Source of the DNA: Planctomycetales bacterium
GTDB taxonomy: Bacteria; Planctomycetota; Planctomycetia; Planctomycetales; Planctomycetaceae
Reading direction: 5' to 3'
Length of the DNA stretch: 64,000 bases
Assembly (NCBI GenBank): GCA_026400835.1
Contig: JAPLOA010000055.1
Span: 186,001-250,000 of the forward strand
Of the stretch, positions 9,174 through 22,336 are shown one piece after another. The stretch's first letter is position 1, and each line of letters begins with the position of its first letter. The notes under the pieces were generated by a model. The model was given only the letters and a program-made list of their open reading frames with translations. It had not been told where the DNA came from and searched no databases. The translations under genes and the position numbers were made by a program.

Positions 9174-10292
9174 ATGGCGAAACAGTTCAATGTGGCGATG
9201 GTTGGACTCGGCTTCGGGGCCGAGTTCATTTCGATCTATCAGGCTCATCCAAATGCGCACGTTGCGGCGATCTGCCGTCGTGATCCAGCGGAACTGAAGA
9301 AGTGTGGCGACCAGTTCGGGATCGACAAACGATACACAACCTACGATGAAGTACTGGCCGACAAAGATATTGACTTTGTTCACATCAACAGCCCGATCAA
9401 CGACCATGCGTGGATGTCTTTGAAGGCTCTGGATGCCGGCAAGCATGTCATGTGCACCGTGCCGATGGCGACAACCATCGACGAGTGTCGACAGATCGTT
9501 GAGAAGGTCAAGAAGACCGGCCTGAAGTACATGATGGCCGAAACCGTCGTGTACAGCCGCGAATATCTGTTCATCAAAGAGATGTACAAGAAAGGCGAAC
9601 TCGGCAAGATCCAGCATCTCGCTGCTTCACATCCTCAGGACATGGATGGCTGGCCGGCGTATTGGGAGAAGATGATCCCGATGCACTACGCGACTCACGT
9701 GGTCAGCCCGTGCCTTGGTCTTGTTGATGGTCTCGCTGAATACGTCAGCTGCTTCGGCAGCGGGACTGTTCGCGACGACATCGCGCAGAAGTGCGGCAAC
9801 AAGTTTGCTCTGGAAACCTGTCACATCAAGATCAAAGATACAGACCTGACTGCTCACATTTGGCGATGCCTGTACGATGTGGCTCGCCAGTATCGTGAAA
9901 GCTTCGACGTATATGGCACGAAGAAGAGCTTCGAGTGGACTCTGATTGAGCACGAGCCGCATGTGATTCACACGGCGAAGAAGCCTGAGCCGCAGATTCC
10001 GGAGAAGGTCACTATTCCGGATTATGCTCATCTGCTGCCAGAGTCTATTCGCAAGTTCACGATGCCATCAGAAATTCACGACGCGGATCACCTGTCGTTC
10101 CTGCAGGGCGGCGGCCATGGGGGCTCACATCCTCACCTTGTCAACGAAATGCTGAATGCCCTGCTCGAAGACCGCGATCCACGTCCAAACGCTGTGACCA
10201 GCGCCAACTGGACCTGCGTCGGCATCTGTGCTCACGAATCCGCGCTGAAAGGCGGAGAGATTGTGCGGTTGCCTGAGTTCACACTTGGTTAG
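9174..10292 (+). CDS. Gfo/Idh/MocA family oxidoreductase
   Basis: This is a 372-residue NAD(P)-dependent sugar or cyclitol dehydrogenase. The N-terminal Rossmann fold shows VAMVGLGFGAEF at about 7-18 and AICRRD after the second strand. The family's EKP cofactor/substrate motif region reads GKHVMCTVPMATT, so the usual Glu-Lys-Pro is replaced by Cys-Thr-Val-Pro, a subgroup difference. The C-terminal alpha/beta domain includes HYATHVVSPCLGL, where the family's catalytic His region would lie. An AGGAG ribosome site precedes ATG 9174. No export signal is visible, so it is probably cytoplasmic. It may be controlled by the divergent XylR-type regulator. Confidence 0.88.
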   Translation: MAKQFNVAMVGLGFGAEFISIYQAHPNAHVAAICRRDPAELKKCGDQFGIDKRYTTYDEVLADKDIDFVHINSPINDHAWMSLKALDAGKHVMCTVPMATTIDECRQIVEKVKKTGLKYMMAETVVYSREYLFIKEMYKKGELGKIQHLAASHPQDMDGWPAYWEKMIPMHYATHVVSPCLGLVDGLAEYVSCFGSGTVRDDIAQKCGNKFALETCHIKIKDTDLTAHIWRCLYDVARQYRESFDVYGTKKSFEWTLIEHEPHVIHTAKKPEPQIPEKVTIPDYAHLLPESIRKFTMPSEIHDADHLSFLQGGGHGGSHPHLVNEMLNALLEDRDPRPNAVTSANWTCVGICAHESALKGGEIVRLPEFTLG

Positions 10293-10314
10293 TTCACCAT
10301 GGTCCGCGTTACGG

Positions 10315-10359
10315 CGAGCGGCAGGGCGTCAGCCCTCCGAGGCAACTTCCTGCCGCTCG
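10315..10359 (+). terminator. Hairpin after the oxidoreductase gene
   Basis: CGAGCGGCAGG at 10315-10325 pairs with CCTGCCGCTCG at 10349-10359 across a 23-base loop. It begins 23 bases after the stop codon. There is no long T tract, so it may be an imperfect terminator or a small dispersed palindrome. Confidence 0.4.
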
Positions 10360-10600
10360 ACCTGTCTCGATCTTTCCGTGGATCAGTGCTTTGCACTGCT
10401 GGATCGCAAAATCAACTTGAGGTTTCATTTAATCCCTCATTCATGACCGCCGCCTCGAAAAGTACTTGCCGCTGAACGCAGAACAGTAAGCTATAGGTAG
10501 TGATTTATTGAGGCTATGCCGTTTTGCGGCGAAGGACGTTTTTTGTGCCCCTGTTGGTAAGGTGATATAGGAATTCTCCTGTTCACGTTGAATGTGAAGC

Positions 10601-10819
10601 ATGAATAACTTCAACCACATAGAAATTATCAGCGACGACATGGTAGAAATCCTTCGCAGGAAGACACCCCTGGAACGGCTCGCTATCGGCGAGCGAATGT
10701 TTCAGCAGGCCAGACAATTGATCGTGACGTCAATCAGGAATACTCATCCTGAATTGAGCGATCAGGAAGTCAATCGGGAAGTGGTACGTCGAATGCATCG
10801 AGTGGAGCTTCCCGAATGA
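10601..10819 (+). CDS. Small helical protein paired with a nucleotidyltransferase
   Basis: The product has 72 residues: a short N-terminus, then KTPLERLAIGERMFQQARQL, a helix, and HPELSDQEVNREVVRRMHR. Proteins of this pattern (TP.ERL..., HP.....V..EV.RR) are, from memory, often encoded next to nucleotidyltransferase-fold genes. Its TGA overlaps the ATG of the next gene (ATGA), showing translational coupling. A role as partner or antitoxin of the downstream enzyme is inferred from arrangement only. Confidence 0.7.
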   Translation: MNNFNHIEIISDDMVEILRRKTPLERLAIGERMFQQARQLIVTSIRNTHPELSDQEVNREVVRRMHRVELPE

Positions 10820-11415
10820 GCGACATTCCTGCGGATGCCCAGACCAGCCTGCTTCGATACGCAGCCGATGCCCTGAAGACACTGGGAATTCCTTATTTCG
10901 TGACGGGGTCGCAGGCAACAATTGTCTATGGCGAACCCCGATTTACGAACGATGTTGACATTGTCATTGACCTTCGGGTGAACCAGATTCCTGAATTCCT
11001 CCAGAGTTTTGAGCGAGAGGACTTCTATCTGAGTGAATCAGCGGTTCGAAGTGCCGTTGAGAGACGCGGGATGTTCAATCTGATCGATTCAACCACCGGC
11101 GGAAAAATTGATTTCGTAGTTGCGAAGAACTCAGACTTCGAAAGATCACGATTTACTCGAGTTCGAACCTTGGAGTTTTCAACGACGGAACTCGTGATCT
11201 TTGCGTCGCCGGAAGATGTGATCCTGAAAAAGATGCAATGGTTCACGAAAGACCACTCGGATCGTCACGTGCGTGACATCCTCGGTGTCTTGCGAATTCA
11301 AAAGGACTCAATCGATTTACCGTACATCGAATCGTGGCTGGAGAAACTCGGAGTGACGAACGTTTGGAGAATGATCCAGGAACGACAGAAACTTCCGAAC
11401 CCCCAATACGAATAG
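10816..11415 (+). CDS. Nucleotidyltransferase-fold protein (AbiEii/MNT-like)
   Basis: The 199-residue product carries the nucleotidyltransferase signature: FVTGSQATIVYGEPRFTND followed by VDIVID, i.e. a G-S motif and the paired metal-binding aspartates, at about residues 32-58. Another acidic strand (GGKIDFVVAKNSDFERSRF) could supply the third aspartate. SPEDVILKKMQWF and DRHVRDILGVLRI match the helical tail of AbiEii-like and related enzymes. It overlaps the upstream 72-residue gene by 4 bases. The pair resembles a toxin-antitoxin or defence-type module, but no toxicity evidence exists; a housekeeping tRNA or protein-modifying role is also possible. Confidence 0.75.
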   Translation: MSDIPADAQTSLLRYAADALKTLGIPYFVTGSQATIVYGEPRFTNDVDIVIDLRVNQIPEFLQSFEREDFYLSESAVRSAVERRGMFNLIDSTTGGKIDFVVAKNSDFERSRFTRVRTLEFSTTELVIFASPEDVILKKMQWFTKDHSDRHVRDILGVLRIQKDSIDLPYIESWLEKLGVTNVWRMIQERQKLPNPQYE

Positions 11416-11595
11416 ACAAATTGTTCGGCCTTCGAAAACAATGACTTGACCATTGCAGAACGATTGTCCCAATCGTTCACGAGCAGTTCAGACAACTGCT
11501 CTACAATGGTCTGCCGATCGCCTGACGACACCCAATAGAATCCAGTCCTTCTGCTCCCACTACCATCCGGTGCCCCATGAAAACCTTACTCTCCC

Positions 11596-16017
<4,422 letters not shown>

Positions 16018-16789
16018 GCTTGTCGTTGACGGCGAAGGCTCAGGGGTACTCAAGTGAAAAAGTAGCGGGCATTTTTCGAGTGCCGTAGCGTCAGATTTGT
16101 TTACGCAGGATTTGTCGTAACTCGCCCGCAGAGATGCTCGAGAATCCGGAGAACGTCTGGCTGCAAATCCGCATTTCAACTCAATTTAATCCGTGCATCA
16201 ACCCAGGTTCTGAGGCTCTTGAGGGCTACTCGCAGTGCTTCTCGTTGGGGGACGTTTTCGCGCTTCAATGAAACTTCTGTGCCTTGGTGTGATTCTTGCC
16301 CCGGGAACACACACACTCAGTTCAATCCTCTTCTTGACACGAAATGAGCCTTCGTGTTCTGTCGACGAAGTTCCCTGCAAGCGGCCCGAACGTCACTCAT
16401 GGAGGGAAGACTGGGGTGACACCTGATTACTACGTTCGTTGCGACAGGATTTGCCCGCAAAAGCGGGAGTTCCGGAAACAAACCAACAACTGGCACGCGC
16501 ACCGTTCCGGTCTGCTTTTCCGGAGACCAGGATGATCCGATCTTAACGGCATTGGCTCCTGATAATGTTTGATATGGATCGCTAAAGGGTTTGACCCGGC
16601 AGATATTGCGTGGCAATATCCGCCGGGCGGGGGTTAGACGTTGGCTGGTTGGTGCCTGGAATTGGATCTCACGGAGGTGAGCCGGATGGTCAGAGAGTTT
16701 CGAAGAAAAACGCATTCTGAAATGCGGCTATGGAGAGCGCACTGCCGTCTGCACCTTGGTTCTCGGGGGGAAGGGTGGTTTCGAAAAGG

Positions 16790-16847
16790 GGTCAGGAACC
16801 AATAGTGCAATGTGATTTCCCAGCTCTTTTTGCTAGGGTTCCTGACC
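16790..16847. repeat. REP/RAYT-like palindrome
   Basis: GGTCAGGAACC at 16790-16800 is matched by GGTTCCTGACC at 16837-16847, preceded by GAAAAG and followed by a run of six T. Sequences of the form AAAAGGGGTCAGGAACC...GGTTCCTGACC are, from memory, often seen beside REP-associated tyrosine transposases; no transposase gene lies here. The T run would also let it terminate plus-strand transcription. Confidence 0.6.
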
Positions 16848-16899
16848 TTTTTTCACCGTTACCGAAAGCGTATCGGGACCACGTTGTCTCTGTAACTAA

Positions 16900-17035
16900 G
16901 GAAGAGTCCCGAAATAAGTTCCGTCTATCCGAAGCGTCAGCGAGGGATCGAGTTGTTGTGCAAAATCCCTCACTGACGTTTCGGTTTGGGATTTCAAGCC
17001 ATGGAAACATCCGTAAGTTGATTTGGCACTGTTCC
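16900..17035. repeat. Dispersed imperfect palindrome, copy 2 (short form)
   Basis: It opens GGAAGAGTCCCGAAATAAGT, carries GAAGCGTCAGCGAGGGAT paired with ATCCCTCACTGACGTTTCGG, and closes with CACTGTTCC, the complement of the opening GGAACAGT seen in copies 1 and 3. It lacks the outer arm pair and is 136 bases long. Confidence 0.75.
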
Positions 17036-17096
17036 TGAGAAGAAACTGAAGCATCATATGACTTTGGCAGGTTTGCCAAAGTCTGCTGGGAACGTA

Positions 17097-17333
17097 ATGA
17101 GTAAGTCGAAGGAATCGCGACAGTGGCTGGAGTCACTGAAATACAAGTGCCACTTCTGCAGAAATGTTCTGCTGAAGGTGCCCCTCTCCGGACTTTGGCT
17201 GATCCTCGCGGTGCTCGGGGTTCGCTGTTGGTACTGCCCGCACTGCTTTGAGATGCGAATTCGCCCGTGTGGCTGGCTAAGACTCGTTTTGGCTCCGTTT
17301 TGGGCGGTGTTCAATATGCTGCGCCGCCAGTAA
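17097..17333 (+). CDS. Small membrane protein with two CxxC pairs
   Basis: The start is placed at ATG 17097 (MSKSKESRQWLESLKYKC) behind a GGGAAC purine run; an in-frame ATG at 17058 would add 13 residues. The 78-residue product has CHFC and CPHC pairs that could bind zinc, separated by a hydrophobic span (LWLILAVLGVRCWY), and ends with a second hydrophobic, arginine-flanked segment. The family is not recognised. Length, motif layout and an isolated position favour a real but small gene. Confidence 0.5.
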   Translation: MSKSKESRQWLESLKYKCHFCRNVLLKVPLSGLWLILAVLGVRCWYCPHCFEMRIRPCGWLRLVLAPFWAVFNMLRRQ

Positions 17334-17594
17334 AGCTGAAGACTTCTGCTTTGATCGAAGTCGCCAGTGATCAGGTTTCACGAGTAGCCTGATCCCAGTA
17401 AGACTAAAACGAGCGGCTTCGAGACAGGCAGACAACGGTTTCGTAATTCTTCTGGTTGCGTCGAATGTCTGAAGTCTCCTCATAATCTCGTTCGATCTTG
17501 TGAGATTCGTTCTGGCTGCATTAGTATCCTCCGCGACTCGGGGGATGGACTCCTGAAATCGAAGAACTCACGATCTGAAAACTGAGTAAATGCC

Positions 17595-18515
17595 ATGACA
17601 ACTGACATGCCCGAGGAGTATCTTCTGGGGCAGTTCATTCCGTTGCATTACCACTTCAGTATGTTGCGCGATCAGCAGCGTATGGCTCCGTTTCGAGAAG
17701 CCATCGATCTCACAGTACCGGACAACGGAGTCGTTCTCGAACTGGGCGGTGGCACTGGCGTGCTGTCGTGGTTTGCGGCCCAGAAAGCACGTGATGTTTA
17801 CTGCGTTGAACGCAATCCCGCGCTGGCTCGGGCGGCTCAGTCTTTCCTCGCAAACAATTCGAACGGCGATCGAGTCTCTGTAATACAGGCTGACGCAATG
17901 AATTACCTGCCACCAGAACCGGTGGATGTGGTGATCTGCGAGATGCTGCATGTTGGCATGGTGCGTGAAAAGCAATTGCAGGTGTTGCATAGTTTTAAAG
18001 AACGATATCGCCAACGATTCGGTCCGTTGATGCCTCGATTCATTCCCGACACATCCGTACTGGCCATTCAGCCAATTCAGCAGGATTTCTGTTTCTCCGG
18101 TTATACGGCGAGGGTGCCACTGTTTGAACCGCCTGGTCCTCACATGAAAGACTCGTGGCTGGCCGATCCTTTTTTCTATTCCACGATCGACTACGGCGCT
18201 GAGATACCGCTGGCGTTTCAGGTCGCCACGGAGATGACAATTCAGTCGGATGGATTGTTCAACGCGGTCAGTCTGCTGACCAACAATTTTCTGGCGTTTG
18301 TGCTGACAGAAAAGCGCGCGGTTACATGGCTCATGAATCAACTTGTCCTGCCAATTCAAAAGCCGTTTGCGGTCCGGGCCGGGGAGACGGTCTCCGTCGC
18401 ATTTGAGTATCAGGCGGGTGGTTCGATTGAAGCATTGCAGGAGTCGCTTGTGGCTCGTCCTGAAACACGATCAGCCGCTATCAGCGATCATTCATCCCTG
18501 CGACGAGCGGCCTGA
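17595..18515 (+). CDS. PRMT-like class I SAM-dependent methyltransferase
   Basis: The 306-residue product has a class I SAM-binding core: LELGGGTGVLSWFAA with the glycine loop at 48-55, the acidic ribose-binding YCVERN (Glu72), and QADAMNYLPP. The post-strand-4 motif VVICEMLHVGM (Glu116) corresponds to the double-E region of protein arginine methyltransferases. A C-terminal beta-rich half (VSVAFEYQAGG) resembles the PRMT barrel. A protein or small-molecule target is not evident. Its end overlaps the convergent receiver gene by 24 bases. No signal peptide is seen. Confidence 0.75.
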   Translation: MTTDMPEEYLLGQFIPLHYHFSMLRDQQRMAPFREAIDLTVPDNGVVLELGGGTGVLSWFAAQKARDVYCVERNPALARAAQSFLANNSNGDRVSVIQADAMNYLPPEPVDVVICEMLHVGMVREKQLQVLHSFKERYRQRFGPLMPRFIPDTSVLAIQPIQQDFCFSGYTARVPLFEPPGPHMKDSWLADPFFYSTIDYGAEIPLAFQVATEMTIQSDGLFNAVSLLTNNFLAFVLTEKRAVTWLMNQLVLPIQKPFAVRAGETVSVAFEYQAGGSIEALQESLVARPETRSAAISDHSSLRRAA

Positions 18516-19052
18516 GCCATTCTCTGGACGGCCGCGTAGCGATTCGTTAATCGCAAAAGGCTTCGCGACCATCTCTCTCACCCCATTTCGCTCCGCACCA
18601 GCACAGAGTTCTTCATCAATGAATCCGGAGGTCAAGGCAACAGAAAGATGCGCACGAATGCGACGAATCTCGAGTGCCACTTCCACGACCTGAATGCCGG
18701 GTATGTTGTAATCTGTGATCACAAGATGAAAAAAATCAGGAGCCTTCTGCAGAGCAGCCAGAGCTTCGCGAGGCTCTGCGAAACACGTCACCTTGTGCCC
18801 CTGACTTTCAAGCAGACGTTTCACGAGGAGCAACACTGCGTTGTCATCGTCGAGATAAAGTCTTTGCAGTGCAGTCGGAGCATCGAGCTTCTCCGATAAG
18901 ACAGCCTTCTCTGCTTCGGCAGTTTGTGATTTCTCGTTGACGAGCATAGCCGGAAGGTAGACTGAACAATGTCCGGTCTTTGTCTGCAGTCGGACTTCCC
19001 CCTGCTTCACTGACGTGCGCCCGCAAAGAGGGTCATGCAGCTCCTGCTTCAC
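18492..19052 (-). CDS. Response-regulator receiver protein, likely tail of a hybrid histidine kinase
   Basis: The frame opens at GTG 19052 and gives 186 residues. The receiver domain spans about 64-172: acidic pocket LYLDDDNAV (Asp68-70), phospho-acceptor Asp114 in VITDYNIPG, Thr141 in ALTSGF and Lys164 in VAKPF. Before it, residues 18-36 (QGEVRLQTKTGHCSVYLPA) look like the end of a HATPase domain, whose usual form is G.V...S..G.GT.F.VYLP. No ATP-binding N, G1 or F boxes are found upstream. It may therefore be the surviving C-terminus of a truncated hybrid kinase, or a free receiver using a later start. The C-terminus overlaps the convergent methyltransferase gene. Confidence 0.7.
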   Translation of the reverse strand: MKQELHDPLCGRTSVKQGEVRLQTKTGHCSVYLPAMLVNEKSQTAEAEKAVLSEKLDAPTALQRLYLDDDNAVLLLVKRLLESQGHKVTCFAEPREALAALQKAPDFFHLVITDYNIPGIQVVEVALEIRRIRAHLSVALTSGFIDEELCAGAERNGVREMVAKPFAINESLRGRPENGSGRSSQG

Positions 19053-19611
19053 GCAGGCTCACGTTGTCCGAATTTCGGGCCGTTTCAAACGATCTTTGAC
19101 TCACAGTTGGCAATCCGATGCCAATTGACTTTTTTGCGCATGGCGGGTGTGTGCGGAAGTTAATAATACTCCTCAGCCTCGACAAGCCGGAACCCATCCC
19201 TGCGGGTGAGTGCCAGTCGAACCCATATGACGCCCGGTTGCCGGAACATTCCTGTCGAGATCGGCAGGCTTCCGGGAGCGATGTTGGGCGGGAAACTTCA
19301 AGATCGACGCACGAGCAACGTCTCAGTTATGGCAGATTAAATTTGGCAGAACTTCAGGAGGTCCTCCCGTTATTGGCCCGGGCAGCTGTTTCCTTCCTGG
19401 CCGTCCCGGATCTGAACAGGCTTCGACGCGACTTCGATACCTGCTAAAATCGAGAGAGGGAGCGTCGTTTTGTAAAGATGTCGGCCGAACTGTTTGATGC
19501 TTGAAATTTGGTACTTGGTGCTCAATTTCAACGAACCTGACAGTCCACCAAAAGCTCTACAGGCTCGGGAACTTCCCCGGCGTTCTTATTTCCTTTCAGG
19601 CAGCAGTGAAC
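19053..19611. other. Intergenic region
   Basis: There are 559 bases between the divergent receiver and aminotransferase genes. Open frames here are short and unlike known proteins. CCTGTCGAGATCGGCAGG near 19250 can form a weak hairpin. If the receiver gene is a kinase remnant, its lost 5' part should lie here, but no kinase motifs are visible. Confidence 0.4.
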
Positions 19612-20910
19612 ATGCACCCCGTTCTTCGACTCAGCGAACATGCCCAGCGTTCCGCAGATCAGGCTATCGGCTTTCTGATGCAACAGGCCGTCGAGAACGC
19701 CGACTGCATTTCATTGGCGGCGGGACTTGTCGACGAACAATCTCTTCCGGTGGAGGCGGCTCGTGAAACCGTCGCGGAACTGCTTTCCGACGTCGCCGCT
19801 GGTCGCAAGATTCTGCAGTACGGGATCACTCCCGGTCCGGAACCTTTGCGTCGAGTGTTTCGCAGTTATCTGGCGGACCTTGAACAGCATGCAGATGGGC
19901 TCCAGGATCTGCCTCTCTCGCAGTTAATGCTGACGACCGGTTCGCAGCAGCTTCTGTCCCTCGTTTCGCAGGCACTGTTCAACCCGGGCGATATCTGCCT
20001 GATCGCCGCACCGACCTACTTCGTGTTCATTGACGTGTTACAGGCGGCAGGGGCTCGCATTATTCCGGTTCATGCCGACGATAATGGAATGTGCCCGGAG
20101 GCTCTGGAGAAAACACTGCACCGGCTTGAGACAGAAGGTCAACTTCATCGAGTTCGCCTCGTCTATGTGGTGAGCTACTTCGAAAATCCATCCGGTATCA
20201 GCGTCTCCGTCGAACGACGCCCGAAGTTACTGGAGATTACTCAACGGTATTCGCACAGTAATCGGATCCTGCTTCTGGAAGATGCCGCTTATCGAGAACT
20301 CATCTATGACGGCGAGCCGGCGCCGAGTATCTGGTCGTTTGATAAAACTCGCGAAACCGTGATCCTGGCTCAGACATTTTCCAAGAGCTTTTCACCCGGC
20401 ATTCGAGTTGGCTTCGGTGTTTTACCGCAACAGCTTGTGAAGGCCGTGTCTGATCTGAAAGGAAACGAAGACTTCGGGTCCGCGCATCTGAATCAGCATA
20501 TTGTGGCTCGAGTGCTCCGGAATGGCGTTTATGCTCGCCATGTGGAAACTGTTCGCAACAGCTATCGCCAAAAACGTGACGCCATGCTGGCAGCGGCGGA
20601 GCGGGAATTCGCTGAAGTGCCGGGCGTTTCCTGGGTCCGTGCTTCCGGGGGAATGTATGTCTGGATGAAACTTCCGGACCACGTCGAAACAGGCTTCAGC
20701 AGCGAATTGTTCCGCCGCGCGACTCAGGTGGATAAAGTCATGTATGTTCCGGGCGAACTGGCTTATCCCATAGACTGGCCGCAAAGACCTCGCTGTGAGA
20801 TGCGACTCAGCTTCGGAGTCCAATCCGTCGAAGGCATCGAAGAAGGCATTCGACGCCTTGCTCGCGCGGTCAAGGCCGTGATGGGAATTGGCCAGACGAT
20901 GACGCGGTGA
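19612..20910 (+). CDS. PLP-dependent aminotransferase, class I/II (MocR/2-aminoadipate type)
   Basis: The start is placed at ATG 19612 (MHPVLRLSEHAQRS); the open frame begins 111 bases earlier without family similarity. The 432-residue fold-type I enzyme shows SLAAGLVDEQSLP at the N-terminus, LQYGITPGPEPLR, the PLP phosphate-binding region TTGSQQLLSLVSQ, YFENPSGISVS (Asn contact), LLLEDAAYREL (Asp contact) and the Schiff-base Lys258 in TFSKSFSPGIRVGF. C-terminal GGMYVWMKLP and RLSFG (substrate-carboxylate Arg) complete it. These are hallmarks of 2-aminoadipate and related aminotransferases lacking the MocR DNA-binding domain. The exact amino acid is unknown. Confidence 0.9.
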   Translation: MHPVLRLSEHAQRSADQAIGFLMQQAVENADCISLAAGLVDEQSLPVEAARETVAELLSDVAAGRKILQYGITPGPEPLRRVFRSYLADLEQHADGLQDLPLSQLMLTTGSQQLLSLVSQALFNPGDICLIAAPTYFVFIDVLQAAGARIIPVHADDNGMCPEALEKTLHRLETEGQLHRVRLVYVVSYFENPSGISVSVERRPKLLEITQRYSHSNRILLLEDAAYRELIYDGEPAPSIWSFDKTRETVILAQTFSKSFSPGIRVGFGVLPQQLVKAVSDLKGNEDFGSAHLNQHIVARVLRNGVYARHVETVRNSYRQKRDAMLAAAEREFAEVPGVSWVRASGGMYVWMKLPDHVETGFSSELFRRATQVDKVMYVPGELAYPIDWPQRPRCEMRLSFGVQSVEGIEEGIRRLARAVKAVMGIGQTMTR

Positions 20911-21035
20911 TTGTGAGCGGAATAGAGTGGCGGGTTCTTGAATTTAGTCGACATCGGGAAACGTTTTCAGCCCCGTGCGCCGTTCGTTCTGCGAAAGCCA
21001 CGCCACTTTCGCGGAGCGAAAGGCGACACGATCAA

Positions 21036-21259
21036 GGAACAGTCCCGAAATAACATTCTGTTTTTACCGCGGCGAGAAGTCACAACCCGACACGTCAGCG
21101 AGGGATTGAGTTTTTCGTTTCGAGAGTATTTCCGAAAATCCCTCGCTGACGCGTCGGGTTATAATAACCCCCTGCGTTTTTGGCCCTTTGATCCCCGGCA
21201 GACTCGAACATCACAACTTCAGAACTAACGCGTCGAGTTGTGATTTCGGGAACTATTCC
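21036..21259. repeat. Dispersed imperfect palindrome, copy 3 (full length)
   Basis: This is the best-preserved copy, 224 bases. It starts GGAACAGTCCCGAAAT and ends ATTTCGGGAACTATTCC, giving near-perfect terminal inverted repeats. Inside are CCCGACACGTCAGCGAGGGA / TCCCTCGCTGACGCGTCGGG and an outer arm CGCGTCGAGTTGTGAT. Relative to copy 1 it is inverted: the GGCCCTTTGATCCCCGG block reads GGGGATCAACGGGCC there. It lies upstream of the EpmA-like gene. Confidence 0.85.
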
Positions 21260-21310
21260 GGGACTGGTCCTTAGCCAACAAACTGTTGCGCAACTGGCAA
21301 GGCATTTTCT

Positions 21311-22336
21311 GTGAACCACGCATTCAATTGGCGACCCTCCTGTTCTCTGACAATGTTGCACGTCCGCGCGGCGATGTTGAGAGCAGTGCGGGAGTTTTTT
21401 CGACTGCGAGGATATCTGGAAGTCGAAACCCCGTGTCTGTCGCAAGACATCGTGATCGATGCGTGGCTGGAGCCGATTGAAGTACGGCATTCCGGGGACC
21501 GCTGGTTTTTGCAAACATCGCCAGAAGCCGCGATGAAACGTTTGCTGGCGGCTGGCAGTGGCTCGATCTTTCAGATCAGTCGAGTTTTTCGAGCTGCCGA
21601 ATCCGGCACTCGCCACAATCCCGAATTCACGATGATTGAATGGTACGGAGTTGATTCAGACTGGTGCCAGCAGATGGAACTCACCGAACAGCTTGTTCGC
21701 GCGTGTGTTGCTGCGGCCGCCGAGATCACCTCACACGACGTTTCGGCAACCTGGGATGCGGGACTATTCGCCCGGACAACTTATGCTCAGGCCTTTGAGC
21801 GTGTTTTCAAAATAGATGTGCATGCCGCCTCCGGAAGCGAGCTGTTGGCGGTTGCCCGCAAACATCAGATTCCTGTTCCGGAAACATGCACGTCCGATCA
21901 GCGCGATGACTTACTGAATGCCATGCTGGCTTTTGCCATCGAACCAGATCTGGGACGCTGCCAAATGTCAGAGCAGTCAGCTCCGGAATTTCTTTGTGAC
22001 TATCCTCCCAGCCAGGCGGCTCTGGCTCAGACTTCGGAAACTGATCCCAAAGTTGCACGGCGATTCGAACTCTATGTTGACGGTATTGAACTCTGTAATG
22101 GTTATCAGGAACTGACAGATGTCACGGAACTGAAACGTCGCGAAGAGTTGCAAAATGCTGTTCGCAGTGGCAGTGAGTTGAGTACTCTCCCCGGAGCCCC
22201 CGCAATGGCTGCAGCGATGAAATCCGGGCTGCCCAACTGTTCTGGCGTCGCCCTCGGCTTCGATCGCCTGGTTATGATCGCAACCGGATCAAAGCAGATC
22301 ATCGATGTACTTGCCTTCCCTGCGGATCGTGCGTAA
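21311..22336 (+). CDS. epmA: EpmA/GenX-like lysyl-tRNA synthetase paralogue (EF-P lysine ligase)
   Basis: The 341-residue protein is a class II aminoacyl-tRNA synthetase catalytic core without the anticodon-binding domain, the length of EpmA. Motif 1 region is FFRLRGYLEVETPCLS (30-44), motif 2 is RVFRAAESGTRHNPEFTMIE (91-110), and motif 3 is GVALGFDRL (312-320). FELYVDGIELCNGYQEL matches the LysRS/EpmA active site. In characterised bacteria this enzyme attaches (R)-beta-lysine to elongation factor P. The start is GTG 21311; ATG 21353 is an alternative. Neither efp nor epmB is in the window, so the target is inferred from family only. Confidence 0.88.
   Translation: MNHAFNWRPSCSLTMLHVRAAMLRAVREFFRLRGYLEVETPCLSQDIVIDAWLEPIEVRHSGDRWFLQTSPEAAMKRLLAAGSGSIFQISRVFRAAESGTRHNPEFTMIEWYGVDSDWCQQMELTEQLVRACVAAAAEITSHDVSATWDAGLFARTTYAQAFERVFKIDVHAASGSELLAVARKHQIPVPETCTSDQRDDLLNAMLAFAIEPDLGRCQMSEQSAPEFLCDYPPSQAALAQTSETDPKVARRFELYVDGIELCNGYQELTDVTELKRREELQNAVRSGSELSTLPGAPAMAAAMKSGLPNCSGVALGFDRLVMIATGSKQIIDVLAFPADRA

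Larger units (their letters stand above)
16018..17096. other. Long intergenic region with two repeat elements
   Basis: About 1.08 kb without a convincing gene. It contains a GGTCAGGAACC palindrome (16790-16847) and copy 2 of the dispersed palindrome family (16900-17035). The remaining reading frames are short and lack recognisable motifs. Confidence 0.5.

Noticed and set aside
19118-19447. 109-codon plus-strand open frame
   Set aside because: No ribosome site, no recognisable motif and a composition unlike the flanking genes.
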